A DNA stretch of 64,000 nt from assembly GCA_905147135.1 (NCBI GenBank), contig LR990056.1, positions 3,172,001-3,236,000 on the forward strand, given 5' to 3'. The position numbers and the translations under genes are program-made. This document shows positions 1-12,387 of this stretch, piece by piece. Within the stretch, counting starts at the first letter, position 1. Each line of letters opens with the position of its first letter. This DNA comes from Blastobasis lacticolella (lineage: Eukaryota > Arthropoda > Insecta > Lepidoptera > Blastobasidae). The notes beneath the pieces are model-generated. The model was not told the DNA's origin. It ran no database searches and saw only the letters and a program-made list of their open reading frames with translations.

Positions 1-845
1 TCCGCGCGCTAAATAGTAACGCTACCCGGCGGTGCATTTTCGAGATCAAAATGTCTTATAGAGTCATATAGTGATCTCTGTACTATCTTGGATTAATAAT
101 TTAATACCGAACCATCTATTGACATATTGTAGAACAAATGACAGCTCTCAAACTGTCAACATGTAACAAATTGACTTTGGGACTGTAGTTCCCTTGGACG
201 GTTGAGGATTTTTATTTGGGTACTACGCTTCCCGTGGGCGTGTGAGTGGCTAGGCTAAAAAAAATATTAAAATCAGCAGTAGTTTAGAAAGGATTTAAGT
301 TTATGTAAACTTGTCTTGTCGTGGGGTTTTCGACGTTTTTTGTGGGTTAATTTATTACAGATGATGAAACCCAACTGTAAGGTTCGTGGCAATTATGGGC
401 GTTCGTTGCCTGTTGCGTTCGGGCTAAAATATAATTTATTTGAAGGTTAAATTAGCCAGTACAATGAGGATCAGTCACGATATTTGTTTAGTAACTTTTC
501 CATTAGCTTATGATACCACATGAATGACTGTGAAGAAATTTTCCCAATATCTCGTAAACCGGAGGAGATGTATTGCGCTAGAACACTGTGATTTTGACAT
601 ATTTGATTACACCCGACATCGACACCCGGGAAAATTTAACGTAACACGTAATAAAGCACATATGTTATTGCACTTAATATTTCCTCAAACCCATATAACT
701 AAGACATATCAGAATGGACTTCAAAACATCTTTCACTGGATTTCATTGCTATGAAAATGTGTTCAGATTTTATCAACAAGCCTATAAAATTTTACTTCTT
801 CATTCGATATGTCTTTTGGCATGAAAAATAGTAATGACAACGCAC
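1..845. other. Unassigned AT-rich sequence
   Basis: No gene or repeat is recognised here. A 76-codon open frame on the plus strand at 524-754 has no recognisable motif and ordinary AT-rich composition, and is treated as chance. Confidence 0.4.
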
Positions 846-930
846 CTTGCGGCTCTGCATTTACCTACGTTTATGAAACCTTACTGCATGAGTCGTGTAG
901 GTTATTGGCGAAAGTCACAGTTTTCCATCA
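846..930 (+). repeat. Interspersed repeat fragment
   Basis: The stretch with AAACCTTACTGCATGAGTC and GTTATTGGCGAAA is a diverged relative of 16,795-16,855, which carries AAAACCTTACTCATGAATC followed by CTATTGGTGAAAACC. The motif pair is a common interspersed repeat in lepidopteran genomes. The family name is not known to me. Confidence 0.4.
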
Positions 931-974
931 GGTTGGCTGTCTGTTCGTTTGAATCGCAGACGAGACCGTCTGTG

Positions 975-1258
975 ACCTAATGCCTAGAGGGTCGAACTCG
1001 TAATCGAGAGGAACCGGGTTCGAACCCCAGCTCCATGTACCAATGACTTGTTTTAGTTCAACACTAACCGATACTCTTACGGTGAGGGAAAACATCGTGC
1101 TCAAACCATGAGCCAATCTGGTCAGATACCCTGGCCCACGGAGTTCAGATGGCAGTCGCTCCGCTGTAATTGCCTGATCTGCCTAATCCTAGATCATGGT
1201 CAAGGACCTTGGGCCCTCGCGCAGAGCACAACAGGGATGTTAGGGCCAAGATAATGAG
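975..1258 (+). mobile_element. tRNA-derived SINE (family A), diverged
   Basis: The copy has a tRNA-like promoter B box (GGTTCGAACCCC near 1,017), then the family core with ACGGTGAGGGAAAACATCG, a CCAATCTGGTCAG block, a GATCATGGTCAAGG block and an end at GCCAAGATAATGA. Family A recurs at 1,698, 2,028, 13,690 and repeatedly, mostly inverted, in the array spacer. The non-autonomous, LINE-mobilised status is inferred from this structure. Confidence 0.75.
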
Positions 1259-1697
1259 TCTGAATATCTAATTAACGTGGATTTACGCACGGGCGCCGAA
1301 TTTTAGATTGCCTCGTGGGTGCTCGTCACACATAGATAAGAAATATGCATAAAATTTTGATTCGTACACCGTTTCACCTAAATCTTAGGTTATCGTAATA
1401 AAAGTAACCGATTCAATGAAAGCTCGGAAATTACGAGACTTAAATTTATCATAAGAAAACTAATTTAAAATAAAAAATGGGCAAGCGTAGCGAGCTCGAA
1501 ATTTTTCAAATTTTGGTCCAAAAGACACGGCATGAACATTATGAGTGTAACATAAACCAATGACAAAGTGAACGCAGCGAACTATGCTCGAAATTTTTGG
1601 TATATTGACTCTTCCAAGTTAATTAAGCTGCGCAGGGTGAGAATATTAAAAAACATCTAATTTGTTCGAAGTTTGACTCAATAGATACTCAGTATCT

Positions 1698-1830
1698 CCC
1701 CAGTTGGTCAGGTTCCCCTGGTAGCAGGGTTACGGCGGTCAGATGCATGCACTGCAATTACCTGATCTGCCAAACCTGCCTGGTCAAGGCGGACCCCGGG
1801 ACCTCGTACGGTCTCGGACGATCATATTTC
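1698..1830 (+). mobile_element. SINE family A, 5-prime truncated
   Basis: Only the 3-prime half of the family is present: TTGGTCAGGTTCCCCTGG, the CTGATCTGCCAAA block, and AAGGCGGACCCCGGGACCTCG. The missing 5-prime end is the usual pattern for target-primed insertion. Confidence 0.7.
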
Positions 1831-2027
1831 ACAAATATTCAGATCTTTGCGTTTGTTTCCGCGACGTGAAACAACGTCAGTAATGTAACCATTTGGAATA
1901 AGTGGAATAGGAAATAAAATGAGGGGGCATAAGGTAATCGATATTGAGTTCCAACGTAGGATCATTTTATTGATAAGTAACGAGCAATTTAGCTTACAGG
2001 CGACCGACTTTAATGATTATTTATGTA

Positions 2028-2347
2028 ATACGAGGTCCCGGGTTTGTATCCCGCTCCGGCCATGTACCAATGACTGTTTTCTGAGTTATGTACATTAGTT
2101 GAATACTAACCGATGCTCTTACGGTGAGGGAAAACATCGTGATGAAACCTGCACATCCAAGCGACTGGATTTGTAACCATGATCCAATCTGGTCAGTTTC
2201 CCTTGTTAGCAGGGTCATGGAGGTCAGACGGCAGTCGCTCCACTGTAATTACCTGACCTGCCAATTCCTGGATCATGGTCAAGGCGGACCCCGGGCCCTC
2301 GTGTGCGAGAGCACAACCGGGACATTAACGCCAAGATGATGATGATG
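2028..2347 (+). mobile_element. SINE family A, nearly complete, GAT tail
   Basis: This is the best sense-oriented reference copy outside the array. It runs from the B-box region (CCCGGGTTTGTATCCC) through the core at 2,105-2,145 and the 3-prime blocks to a (GAT)n tail at about 2,333-2,346. Two open frames of 65 to 71 codons overlap it on both strands and are by-products of the repeat. Confidence 0.8.
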
Positions 2348-2561
2348 ACTTGTGGACTCGGCGCGACTTTGTTCGCCTATACCTACTTTACCTCTACCTA
2401 CCTTTTTTGTCGCTTATAAACCTTCATCTAAAATAACTCTATCTTTAGTTGAAAACCTTATTAAACTCTGTTGCGTCGTTTAAAATACCTATCTAAACGG
2501 ACATAGGGACAGACGGATGGAAGTGACTTTGTTTTATACTATGTGTAGATTCTTTGACAAA

Positions 2562-2590
2562 TTCACACACTATAATTTAAAGTGTGTGAA
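2562..2590. repeat. Perfect 10-bp inverted repeat (stem-loop)
   Basis: TTCACACACT at 2,562-2,571 is perfectly complementary to AGTGTGTGAA at 2,581-2,590, with a 9-base AT-rich loop. It abuts a decayed fragment resembling the SINE family C tail (CTCCAAACTAAGCAAA near 2,602). No function is claimed. Confidence 0.55.
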
Positions 2591-3049
2591 TAACACTTTA
2601 GCTCCAAACTAAGCAAAATTTATATTCGTTATAACAAAGGCTTTTAAGTTTTGATACGAAATCTAAAACACGCTGTATCACAACTTCTAAGTGCGTAACC
2701 CAAACTGGTTCCAAACAGACACTATGTACCCGCACCAAACTGTCACGACACCGGCCAAGTTTCAAAAGAAAATTGTGATAATATTTCGAGAGTTTCCAAC
2801 AAAAGTTTTCTTCGCAAACAGAGCTCAGAGCGTCAAGTTTCCCTCGGAACAAGACGAGAATATTGAATAGACGTGTAACTTTTAGGAGTTGCTATTTTAA
2901 AGTTCACTAACGAGTTGTACACGGTGATATTGAATAGCAGAGACATGATTAGTATTTGAGTGTACAGTCGGCTTCAGAGAGAACTGACCCGTATCTTACA
3001 TTTAATGTATACAAAGGGGTTCTATTCACTTTGCAGCTGACTGTATATG

Positions 3050-3175
3050 AAATATTGAGCGACTCCTCCTAAACTACTGAATGGATTTTGATGCGATTTT
3101 CACTATCATTTATCGAATTTCTTTCGAAAGGAAACACCGAGAATACCCGTGCGAAGCCAGTACGGGTCGTTCCAG
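3050..3175 (+). mobile_element. Possible Helitron-like (Lep1-type) remnant
   Basis: The sequence has the ACTACTGAATGGATTTTGATG motif and a CCCGTGCGAAGCCAGTACGGG hairpin-like end. These resemble the abundant lepidopteran non-autonomous elements usually ending in a GCGAAGCC...GGGTCGCTAGT motif. The terminal CTAG is not preserved, so assignment rests on resemblance only. Confidence 0.45.
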
Positions 3176-4370
3176 TTGTACATTATGTTTTTTATAATAA
3201 GAATAGTTTAGATAAGTTTATTAATAAATAAATAAATAAAATATTTATTTTCTCTTCACATAGGTGGGTAGATCAAATTTACAATAGAAACAATTTAACG
3301 TAAGTATAGTAAAATCCTGTGTGAGAGACTGGTGTCCGCACTAGGTAATAAATACCTTACAGATCACCAGGCCCCCAGACCATTGGAGTGTAACCTAGTG
3401 CAAAAATTGCTTACTCTATGTATAAAAAAATAATAAACATTATCACATTTCTTTTTTATATTAGACAAGCCAGTTATGTGACCGCCATCTCATCTGGTGG
3501 TCTAGGAACGGCCTATTCACTCTAGCCTTGGAGAAATACAAATTATAAAGAACCACGACATAAGTATGAGGCGCTCGCCCGAATCGCGTCTCCCGATAGT
3601 GTAAGGGGCCGGAGGAATGAGGTCGTGCAACTGATTCGCACACTCTCTGAAATTTAACCTGTAGAAGACTGACTGACGCGCAACCCTACGCCGGTGCTCG
3701 AGGCTCTGCAGCTCTGAACAAAGTATCTTATTTGCACGTTTTTCCTACCAAATCCAAAGGGGCCAGGGCTTCGATTCTGGTACGGAAATCGTTTCAGGTG
3801 CAGTAACATTACAATTGCATCGCATGTCAAACGTGTGATAGTTATTCAAATGACAGATGTTGAGTTGCAACTTTCATGTGATTGTAATTCAAATGACAGA
3901 TATTGAGTTGCAACTTTCATGAGTTCGGACTTTCTCATAATTCGTTTTCTGGTACTTTAGTTGCATTAGTGGTGGTTGGTTTTATATGGCTGTTGGTACT
4001 CCAATAAATAAATAAATTACTAAGTTGCATCTTTCATAGTTGTCAAACTGCCTTCAATTCTGTCAACGAAAACGTGTCAAAGGTCCAACAATGATTTAAC
4101 TGCAATTTAACTGTGATGATGCTGAGACTGACTCGATACCTCGACGTAGTTATAGTAACACCACAGTTACATTGCAACATAATAACAACTGCATTGCACA
4201 CCAGAATCGGTACCCAGTTGGTATTTGGCTGTTCCATCAGCAGGTGGCAGCAGTACTCCATGCAAGATTAGACATTTACATTTACTAACACGCGACGCAC
4301 CTTTGCAATTTGTTGATCTCAAGTCTCGACGTTGCAGTAGAGTTACACCCACCCCTTTTTTCTTAATTAT
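3176..4370. other. Unassigned; short direct repeat and simple repeats
   Basis: No gene is seen. There is an AAAT-rich tract at 3,218-3,250 and a direct repeat of about 42 bp at 3,844-3,921 (ATTCAAATGACAGAT followed by GAGTTGCAACTTTCATG, twice). The stretch at 3,461-3,643 has an open minus frame of 60 codons with no recognised domain. Confidence 0.45.
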
Positions 4371-4377
4371 ACTAGAC

Positions 4378-4572
4378 GTACCTATATAATAGTATATAGC
4401 GTTCCGGCTCTGCCTGGCATTGTCGAGCACGGTTCGGTCGTGGTTGGCGAGGGATACGTTTATCTACGGCCATAGGGCGGTCAGCGTGTCACTGTGTGTT
4501 TCCTTCCTACTTTCTTACCCCCCTTCCTTTTTGACGATTGAAAGAGATATTTAATGTCCAAATCAATAAAAA
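4378..4572 (+). repeat. Interspersed repeat C (ends ATCAATAAA)
   Basis: The stretch from CGAGCACGGTTCGGTCGTGG through GGGCGGTCAGCGTGTCACTG to a polyadenylation-like AATCAATAAA recurs at 25,368-25,512 and 54,925-55,092 in the array spacer. It is absent from the corresponding place in the third spacer near 43,740, so it is a mobile or deletable unit. Class is unknown; a retroelement 3-prime end or solo terminal repeat is possible. Confidence 0.6.
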
Positions 4573-4734
4573 AAATTTGAATTTTGAAAAATTTTTTGTG
4601 GGCACGAGAAGACTGCAGTAGAGAGGTGACAGATGCAGTAATGTGTGAGGTTAGGTGTGGGTTATTCGTTAGGGTAGGACGCCTATTCGCATCCATTGAA
4701 AAATCGGCAAAATTCTGAGCGAGGCCCCTTTTAA

Positions 4735-4990
4735 CACAACCACTCAACACAACCACCACGCAACTAAGGGCCTCTCCCACGAAAGGGAAGGTTATTGCCT
4801 CTCCATGCTTGGCCGGCGGGTTGTAGACCGCAGTGTTATAAATATAACAATGGAAAACGCTGCTGCCCATTTTCCAGCCTACGGGGACTTGATTTTTCCT
4901 CTCGAAAAAATTAATCGCCTTGTACGACACCTACGAGTGTAAGGGTTTGGTGCTATTCTACTCTGCCGGACACCACTCGGCCACTACAAC
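4735..4990 (-). mobile_element. SINE family D, antisense
   Basis: Antisense copy of a SINE whose sense strand reads GGCCGAGTGGTG..., a TACAAGGCGATTAA block, an AAAATGGGCAGC block, a CCGGCCAAGC block and AACCTTCCCTTTCGTGGGAG. Better copies lie at 26,603, 40,120 and 46,928. The 149-codon open minus frame at 4,481-4,930 runs through it and is not a gene. Confidence 0.75.
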
Positions 4991-7900
4991 GCAACCACTG
5001 CGCAACGGCACTATGTAATGTCTATTGTTGTACTTTTTTTAGGAGCCGTCTGTGTCCCTCTGCAGGGCAAAGGCCTCTCTCCCATTTTTCCATTGAGACC
5101 TATTTGTTGCCAGGGGCCTTATTTTTACAACTACGTGTTTCTTTCATACTCGTGCTAATTTCTAGAGATGGAAAAGATAGGCGCTAGAAGGCGAGCGCTT
5201 GCCTGGATGCAAGGACGGGTATGAGAAGTGCCTCTCCGACAGTGCTGATTGTAACAGAACGACCTCTAGGCTAAAATATTTCACAGAGGAAATGTTCCAT
5301 AAAAACCTATTTCGATTTCGAGAGCTGATACTTTTAAAAATAAATTATAGGATCGAGTTATACCTTAACGATTTCATCTAAAACTAGTCCTCAGTGGTGG
5401 GAAAGATTCGAAATAATATTATTAGTAATTATTTTGTTAGTAAATACTCATAGAATAGGACACAATTGACTACATGAACGGCCATGTGATTACCGCGGAA
5501 GATCTTCCCTCCTCTTCTCTCCTTTCCCATAGATATCAACGCCATCTATGTGCGGAAGCGTGGTATCACTCACGATTTAAATGTGTTTATAGAATTTTTA
5601 AGTGTTATAAAATTACCTAGTTTTAATGCGAAAATACTAATGGGCTTTTCGATATTAAAAGAAATCATGTTAATAATGTCTATGGCTGTAGGGATATAAT
5701 CTGTGACCACAAAGCATAGTGAAACAGAAGGTAGCATGACGACGGTAACTTGGATTGGTAGGGCAAAATAGGCAAGAGCGAGTCGAATGTACGAACGGCT
5801 GGATTCCGTAGTTGTTTGTCATTATTCATAATTTAGAGAGCACTGGTTCATGATGTATTTAAGCATATTTTAGGAAGAATATGTCGTATTCAAACATATT
5901 TTAGGATGATAAATGAATCTAATTTCCATGTTATTCGAAAGGTACCGATTAAGGAAATGTCTGGTTATCAAAGTAAGTACGGGTTATGGAGCTGGATTAT
6001 TATTGCTCCCTGTGTAGGACTATTTGACAGTGGTGATTTCCCGTTTCTCTTTTGCCCATAACTCCACACCTTATGGATTTGACATTGGCGGGGCAGACGC
6101 ATGTTTCTCGGTTTTATGTTGAACCTTTAACGGGTGTTTAGATGAATAGACAAACTGGTTAACAGGTTAAGAACTCGCGTTTCTTATACAAGTTTATGCA
6201 TTTATTGGGGCTCAAAGATACCTGCAGGGGTCCATAGATAATTAAAGTAGGTACGTTACGTGTGAGACTCGTTGGTTGTGGTAAAATGTATGGTGGGTTT
6301 CATGTTTCACAGAGAAGAACCCTAAATAGGTGGCGTGATCGATGAGAAGGAAAATCGAGACAGCGAATGAAAGAGGATATAAGGCAGTGGAGAGAGAGAT
6401 AGGGGCTTTTTTGGTACCAGCAGTCAACGAGGACGGACACGGAACATCATTCGACGAGGACGGACACCTGGGGTTTTTCCACTCGGCTGTTCATCGGAAC
6501 ATTGGGGATTTTCCATAGCGGCAGATCGTACACTCGGGCTTTGACTTTATTTGAGTTTAGAATCAGTGCTAAATAAAATCAGGTATGTTAGTATTCTAGA
6601 ACCGTGATGAAAAATACTAATCGTTTGTTTTTGTTTCAGAGACCCCTTGGCAAGGCACACTGCCCTTGCTTATGTTTTCAGGACTACTAAGGTCGAAGAT
6701 CTTAGGCCGTTTGATTCGGACAGCAAACGGCTGGGTGTTACATAATATTCCATTATTAACCTTTTGTTCCGATCGGAAATAAGTAATTACTACCTTTCAC
6801 TGGAATTTTTGTGTGACATTCATAGATCGTCTGACTTGGAACTTAGGTCTGCGAAAGGCTCTGGGATTCGTCAAGTGTTTCCACGCAAGGTTGCAAGGCC
6901 CTCGCCTTCGCTTCCCAACAGAAACCCCCGTAGTGCCGAGGTTCCGAGGTCTTGCACACAATGTATTCGGCATGCCCCCAGGCAGTATCATGCCGGATAT
7001 TCTTAGGAATACACCTTCTTGGTACACTGGTCAGACCTAACCTGAACGGCCCAGAAGATGATAGAGAATAGACCTTAGTATCTGGATGAGCGATCTCGGT
7101 CGCTATTCCAGTGCTAAAAGTTAGGTTGAGCTAGTTTATGTTCTAGTTGTGCATAAGGACTTATGTTTGGGACATTACATCACACTTACACAGTAAACGG
7201 GGAATTTATTTGCACAAGGAAAATGTATAGTTTCGACTTGGGATGGAGAAAGGGGTAGGCCTGAAAAGTAGTTCGCTAGGCTTTCTTTTAAATGAATAAA
7301 ACCCTAATAAATTTAATTCAACTCTTATAAAAGTAATGCGTGAGGTTTAGGCGTGAAATAATAAATTCATACATAGTTATATATATCTAAAAATAATCTC
7401 TAAATCAGTAAAATAATACGAAATTGCTGTAGGGGCTAGTTTGCGTAAGCTAACTTATTTCGATACCGCGATTTGTCCCAGATTGTAGAAAATCCCCAAA
7501 CAATAGGTTTTAACAAAATAAGTGAATATAAGTATCGGAATCAATATTTTATAAGACGAAGGTTATCTAGGGGCGTAATACGTAAGAGGTGTGGTAGAAG
7601 TTATTACATTCAAAGCTTAGGTTATATCCATCGCTGTATAGGTATGATCTAGGTCAACAAAATTCGTAATAAAACACGGTAGATGTGTCGCGAGTGAAAA
7701 GTAATTACTAAATTGCAACTACAAAAGTCGACGCGTTGATGTCTATTACATACGAAATCCGCTATCATACAAAAGACATCAACGAGTGCCAGTTTTCTAT
7801 TTAAATTGTATGTTATTATGTATTTACAAATAAATCAGAATTCTACCTAGTATATAAATAGCTTAGTCACTAGTTGCATACGTAAAGTTATTGTCTTAGC

Positions 7901-8163
7901 GTAACGTAACATCTCTTCTCTAGTAGCGTTGAAACCGCAGGTTATAATACTCAGTTTTATAATCACTAGTAGTAACAACCATACAGGCATATTCGGACAC
8001 GCGAAGCAATTGTAATAGTCTATATCGGCGTACCGACATTTAATAGAACCTTAGCCTTAACCTTGACTGAAATGCGGATAATGCGGGTAGAGGGGTTAAT
8101 GTTTGATATATACAAAGAGTATCGGTGAATTTTGTAGCGCGATCGTTATTGTCGGAAAAACTG
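4991..8163. other. No gene recognised; scattered decayed repeats
   Basis: A short SINE-like end with CTCTGCAGGGCAAAGGCCTCTC lies at 5,055-5,110. A GC-richer island at 6,830-7,050 has overlapping open frames on both strands (75 to 80 codons), none with a recognised domain. GACGAGGACGGACAC is repeated at about 6,428 and 6,457. The rest is AT-rich and featureless to me. Confidence 0.4.
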
Positions 8164-8680
8164 TTATTTCCTTAATAAGGTAAAACCCTTTTAATGGAAA
8201 TATGGATTTTTTGTGAAACCAGCTAGATTCAAAATATTTTATGGTATCCGTCAACTACCTAAAAGTAATCGCTTATTTCGCCGCGTCTTCAACAGCTTCA
8301 GTAGCCTATCGTAGCGAGCGTTCGGTTTTACAGCGAAGTCAACCGAAAGCCCCGGGTTCGATCCTCAGATAGGGACATCTTAACTTTTAAAATTGTTTTT
8401 TTTATTATCCTTTTATTTATAACTATTATTTCTCTAATAAGGTAAAAATCTTACAATAGAAATATGAATTTATTGTTTAGCCAGCTAGATTCAGAATATT
8501 TTATGGTATCCGTCAACTACCTAAAAGTAATCGCTTATTTCGCCGCGTCTTCAACGGCTAAAGTAGTCTATCGTAGCGAGCGTTCGGTTTTACAGCGAAG
8601 TCGACCGAGGGTCCCGGGTTCGATCCTCCGAGCGGGATACTTGAACTTATAAAAATGTTTTTTTTATCATTCATATTTTA
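8164..8680 (+). repeat. Tandem duplication of a tRNA-derived SINE
   Basis: Two adjacent copies of about 260 bp (8,164-8,425 and 8,426-8,680) share TAATAAGGTAAAA, CCAGCTAGATTC, ATGGTATCCGTCAACTACCT, a TCGTAGCGAGCGTTCGG block and a B-box-like GGGTTCGATCCTC, ending in a T-rich tract. The internal promoter-like box suggests tRNA ancestry, but the A-box region and a cloverleaf are not convincing, so a functional tRNA gene is not called. The 62-codon frame at 8,464 is incidental. Confidence 0.65.
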
Positions 8681-9245
8681 TTTACGGAAATTGTAGCCGC
8701 GCCACACTTAATACGGTTATTTATAATTGCTTATTACGTATTTCAACCTTAAATTGGTTTTTACTTAATTGTCTAAAATAACGCGATAGGTGGCTTCTGT
8801 TTGATATTCTGAAGATTCTCTTGTATGAACGGGTTTAGGGGCGAGAAATTAATGTTATAGATTATTTAATAGTCAAATCAGTATGTACATGTGAAAGACA
8901 GAGCGTGCGCTTTTGGTCTATAGTATAGATGGTGTTAGTGTGTATGAGTGTGTGTCAGTATTAGTATGAGCGTGGTTTTTAGTAGCATTTGGAACTTTTA
9001 GGGCTGCTTGGATTATATTACTTTGGAAGTGGGATGACTTCTTTAAGCATTGTAATTTGGATTTTAAGTCTAAAATATTTACTTCCTAACCTTAGGACGT
9101 GGATAGTACTTTAAGATATATGGTAGAGATGGCACGGAACATGTTTTTGATAAAATATTATTTAGTATACTTCTTCTGGGTAGCATACGTGACAGATCGG
9201 GTTTTATGATTGGGGTCCTGTTGGAACGCCAGCATCTTAGGGGGG

Positions 9246-9670
9246 AGTCCGCGCCAGACCATTTTTGGGTGAGTTGGTGTTATGGTGATGTGGAGAGATC
9301 CCGATCTTGAAATAACATTATAGCAGCTAGCCAATCTGAATCTAAGGCATGTGCGAAAACGCCCTAAAATCAATTTCCATCTTAGAGCTCAGTCCGCGCC
9401 AGTCAATCTTTGGATGAGTTGGTGTTATCGCGATTTTAATAGATTACGGTCTTGAGACATCTGGATAGCAGCTGACCAATCTAAACCTAATGCATGTGCG
9501 AAAAGGTTCTAAAATGAATTAGCAGAATGGGAGTCCGCGCCAGTCAATCTTTAGATGAGTTGGTGTTATCGCGTTGTTAATAGATTTCGGTCTTGAGACA
9601 TCTGGATAGCAGCTGACCTATTTAAACCTAATGCATGTGCGAAAACCGCGCTGTTAATTCGGTGCTAAGG
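9246..9670. repeat. Tandem repeat, about 141-145 bp, three units
   Basis: AGTCCGCGCCAG recurs at 9,246, 9,391 and 9,532. Each unit also contains GAGTTGGTGTTAT, a TCTTGA motif, ATAGCAGCT and GCATGTGCGAAAA in the same order. Units 2 and 3 are closer to each other than to unit 1. A degenerate fourth unit may continue to about 9,800 (ATAGCAGTTAGTCTG near 9,752). No coding role is evident. Confidence 0.75.
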
Positions 9671-11330
9671 AGGAGAGTAGCATTGTACAGTTTTCGGTCT
9701 GCTTGATTGTTGCTTCGATGTTGAGGAAGCTTGCTTCCGATATAACGAGATAGCAGTTAGTCTGTCTGAATCCCATGAACTTTGCAAAATCTTTCTAGTA
9801 CTAAGTGGTGAGCTGATGGGACGTCTTTGATACGACCAAATCTGTACGTGGGGATTGCATAGGACCACAATTAGTTAAAGTTCATTGTTACTTACGTAAC
9901 TGGATGATTCAACAGTATACAAACCCCTGATACAGTTGCAACATCAATAATATTCTATAACAAGAAATAAACTTTGGAGCTGCTTGCCTTTACCAATTGG
10001 AGTCCAGCATCTGGAAATATTTATTTGAGACTACCTGAAGTTACAGGCCTCAATCACCAGTTGATCAAGATAATATTAATTATTTTTATAACTTGAAGAG
10101 ATCTATCATTTGATCAACTTACATACTTGGGGATTTATATGAAGAACTTGATTTTATACATCAAATGCATTTGGGACTACCAATTGAAATCATAATCCTG
10201 TTCGCCTGCTATCTTTACATTATATCAAGGATTGAGTTTAGTACCCGTGAGATGTTTGGCTGTGTGAGAAGTTGGCCGCTTCATTCCTCACATGTAGGTT
10301 CCATTTCCGGAGCGGTGGTAGTCTAATATATACCTGCACTACCTTACGGACTGACCTATGGGACTCTTATCTCTTTCCCCTTAATTATTACTAAAATGTG
10401 TGGGCTTTAGCCATTTGAAACAACACCATGGTTCTCTGGAACTTATCCATCACTGGATTTTGAAGAAAATATTACAACCTGAAGACTTTATTATGCATAA
10501 TCTGCATTTGTGTATGGAGCACTCTCTCCAGGGCTAACTGCCGATTCTATACTATTCTACCTATATCTGTGCTGCTGAATTCGGGCCCTTTATTATTGTC
10601 GAAGGAACACTGTTGAAGTCCGCCTTTGTATGCCTTTGGGGTTTCCAAATCTACATCGTCGAGTCTATTGGACCCTGCATATGCGTTTGAGTCAACCTGT
10701 GGTGTATCCTGAGACCTGTCTTTATGCTCATGAGTAAGCTCTGGTACATGATATACGTATCTACAACAAGAAGATGTGGAGAGACCTGGAGGAAGCTACA
10801 TGCTTTATTGAATTAATCACACCTACAATTATTATCTGGATATTATCCACAGGCATTGGTTGTTGTTGTTGTTGTTGTTGCCCTCTTACGAGATATATTA
10901 CGAAATACTAATTGACTTGACAAAGACCTAGGATCTTGTGCCCTCTCTTAAATAAAATATCAGGGTAGGATGAGGATGTCTCTGGTTGACTCATATAGTA
11001 AGCTGCGGAGTGAAGCATGGGCTACGAGTAGCGAAGTTCATGCTGGAGTCAGTTATCTGGCTTTGGAGCAGCTTACCCCTCCTCAAATGAGGGGGGCCCT
11101 GTTTGTTCCCCTTAGACCAAATATATGAATCTGATCTCAAATTCTAGCTATAAAACTCTTGGCAAATTAATCTTTAATCAAATTAACTCTTGTAATTCTT
11201 TAACTATATTATTCCATACCTGTTTATACTTCTCCACTCTAAAAGCATCGGGGTTACTAACATCATAACGTAGGGTTCTATAGACGATCACAAATGGCTT
11301 TAAATAGTTTCAAAACGTCGCAAGTAGGGT
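9671..11330. other. Long ORF-poor stretch with (GTT)n microsatellite
   Basis: Between about 9,870 and 11,330 no open frame of 60 codons exists on either strand, unusually long for this window. A (GTT)n microsatellite of about 23 bp is at 10,858-10,880. An AATAAA occurs near 10,950. The sequence is less AT-rich than its surroundings and has no recognised domain. It could be a decayed retroelement or an untranslated transcript. Confidence 0.35.
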
Positions 11331-11787
11331 TTCAGTCTTACGGTATAATAGTGGTAGTGATAGAGCTTAGTGTGAATGTATGAGAGTGTGTTTGCTCTAT
11401 GAAAGGGTGATCGTTACATGATGTCTTCCATCTTAGCCGAGTACAATTTACAAAAAGGGTTATCCAGTACCTCCAGTCACGTGAAGGATAACACACGCAT
11501 ACATTAAACAAAAACACGAACACTCACACAATCACAAACACACACACATACAGAGAGAGAATCTTATGTTATATTTTACAGAGAGAAGTTTATATTTAGT
11601 TTTAGTTTTAATATTGATTGTTGTTTTTTTTTCTATTTGTATCTTATATGGTGTACTTACTGGCTATATTAATTACCAAAATTATAAATTGCAGTTTTGT
11701 AATTGGCATTACAACTTAATAATGTACCCTTTTTGAATAATAATTTATATGCTGTAAAACTGTGAAATAAATAAATAGATTAAAAAA

Positions 11788-12060
11788 TAGGGCCCCAGGT
11801 AGGTCTCTCCAATCTTGCGCATAGGGCGCTAATTCGTCGTGCTCGAGACCGACCACGACGTCCTTTTGTGGGTCGGTAGGTGGGACATGTTCGGTGATTC
11901 GTTTCGGCCACAGATCAGACGGCATTTGGGCAACATGGCCAGCCCAGTCCTATTTGGGAAGGCAGTCTTTTGGGCCACGTCGGTATTTTTGTTGTATCGT
12001 TGGTTTCCGAACATGATCTGTGAACTTCACCCCTAGCACGCTACATTCTATTCCTCTCTT
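11788..12060 (-). pseudogene. RTE-clade retrotransposon fragment (C-terminal RT region)
   Basis: The minus strand, read across broken frames, has the order typical of the region after the RTE reverse transcriptase core: GVKFTDHVR, then DWAGHVAQM, then ITEHVPPTD, a basic stretch, DELAPYAQDWRDL. The same region in the better preserved element at 20,435 reads KWNWAGHVCRM. Frame changes make it non-functional. The 61 to 69 codon frames here on both strands are pieces or shadows of this fragment. Confidence 0.7.
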
Positions 12061-12387
12061 GCTTTGTTATCCTTAAGTATTTAAGGGCGCGGGGCAGTGA
12101 GAATTTTCTTCCGCGAAACGTCAGTTGATGACGTTCCTCGGAAAAATAATGCACACGAGATTATGCCCGAACTTATCCCAAGATTAAGTATAATATCCCG
12201 AGACGAGAAACATAATGTTTGCCAATGGCTTTTTAAACTAAACCTCGATTTTTAATTCGGTGCAAAAAAAGTAAGTTTTTCTTCATGTTTATTTTATAGC
12301 CACTGTGGGCCTTATAAGAAAACTCACTGTCGCCCAAAGGTGGAAAGGGCTATACTCGGAATGTCATTGCGCGATCGAATCAGGGGC

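Noticed and set aside
5199..5381. 60-codon cysteine-containing frame
   Set aside because: No ATG at its opening, no homologue recognised, and sequence beyond the first 25 codons is AT-rich and unstructured.
8310..8640. True tRNA genes, also near 1,020, 18,520 and 27,380
   Set aside because: B-box-like sequences are present, but the heads are diverged and continue into SINE bodies; no credible cloverleaf.
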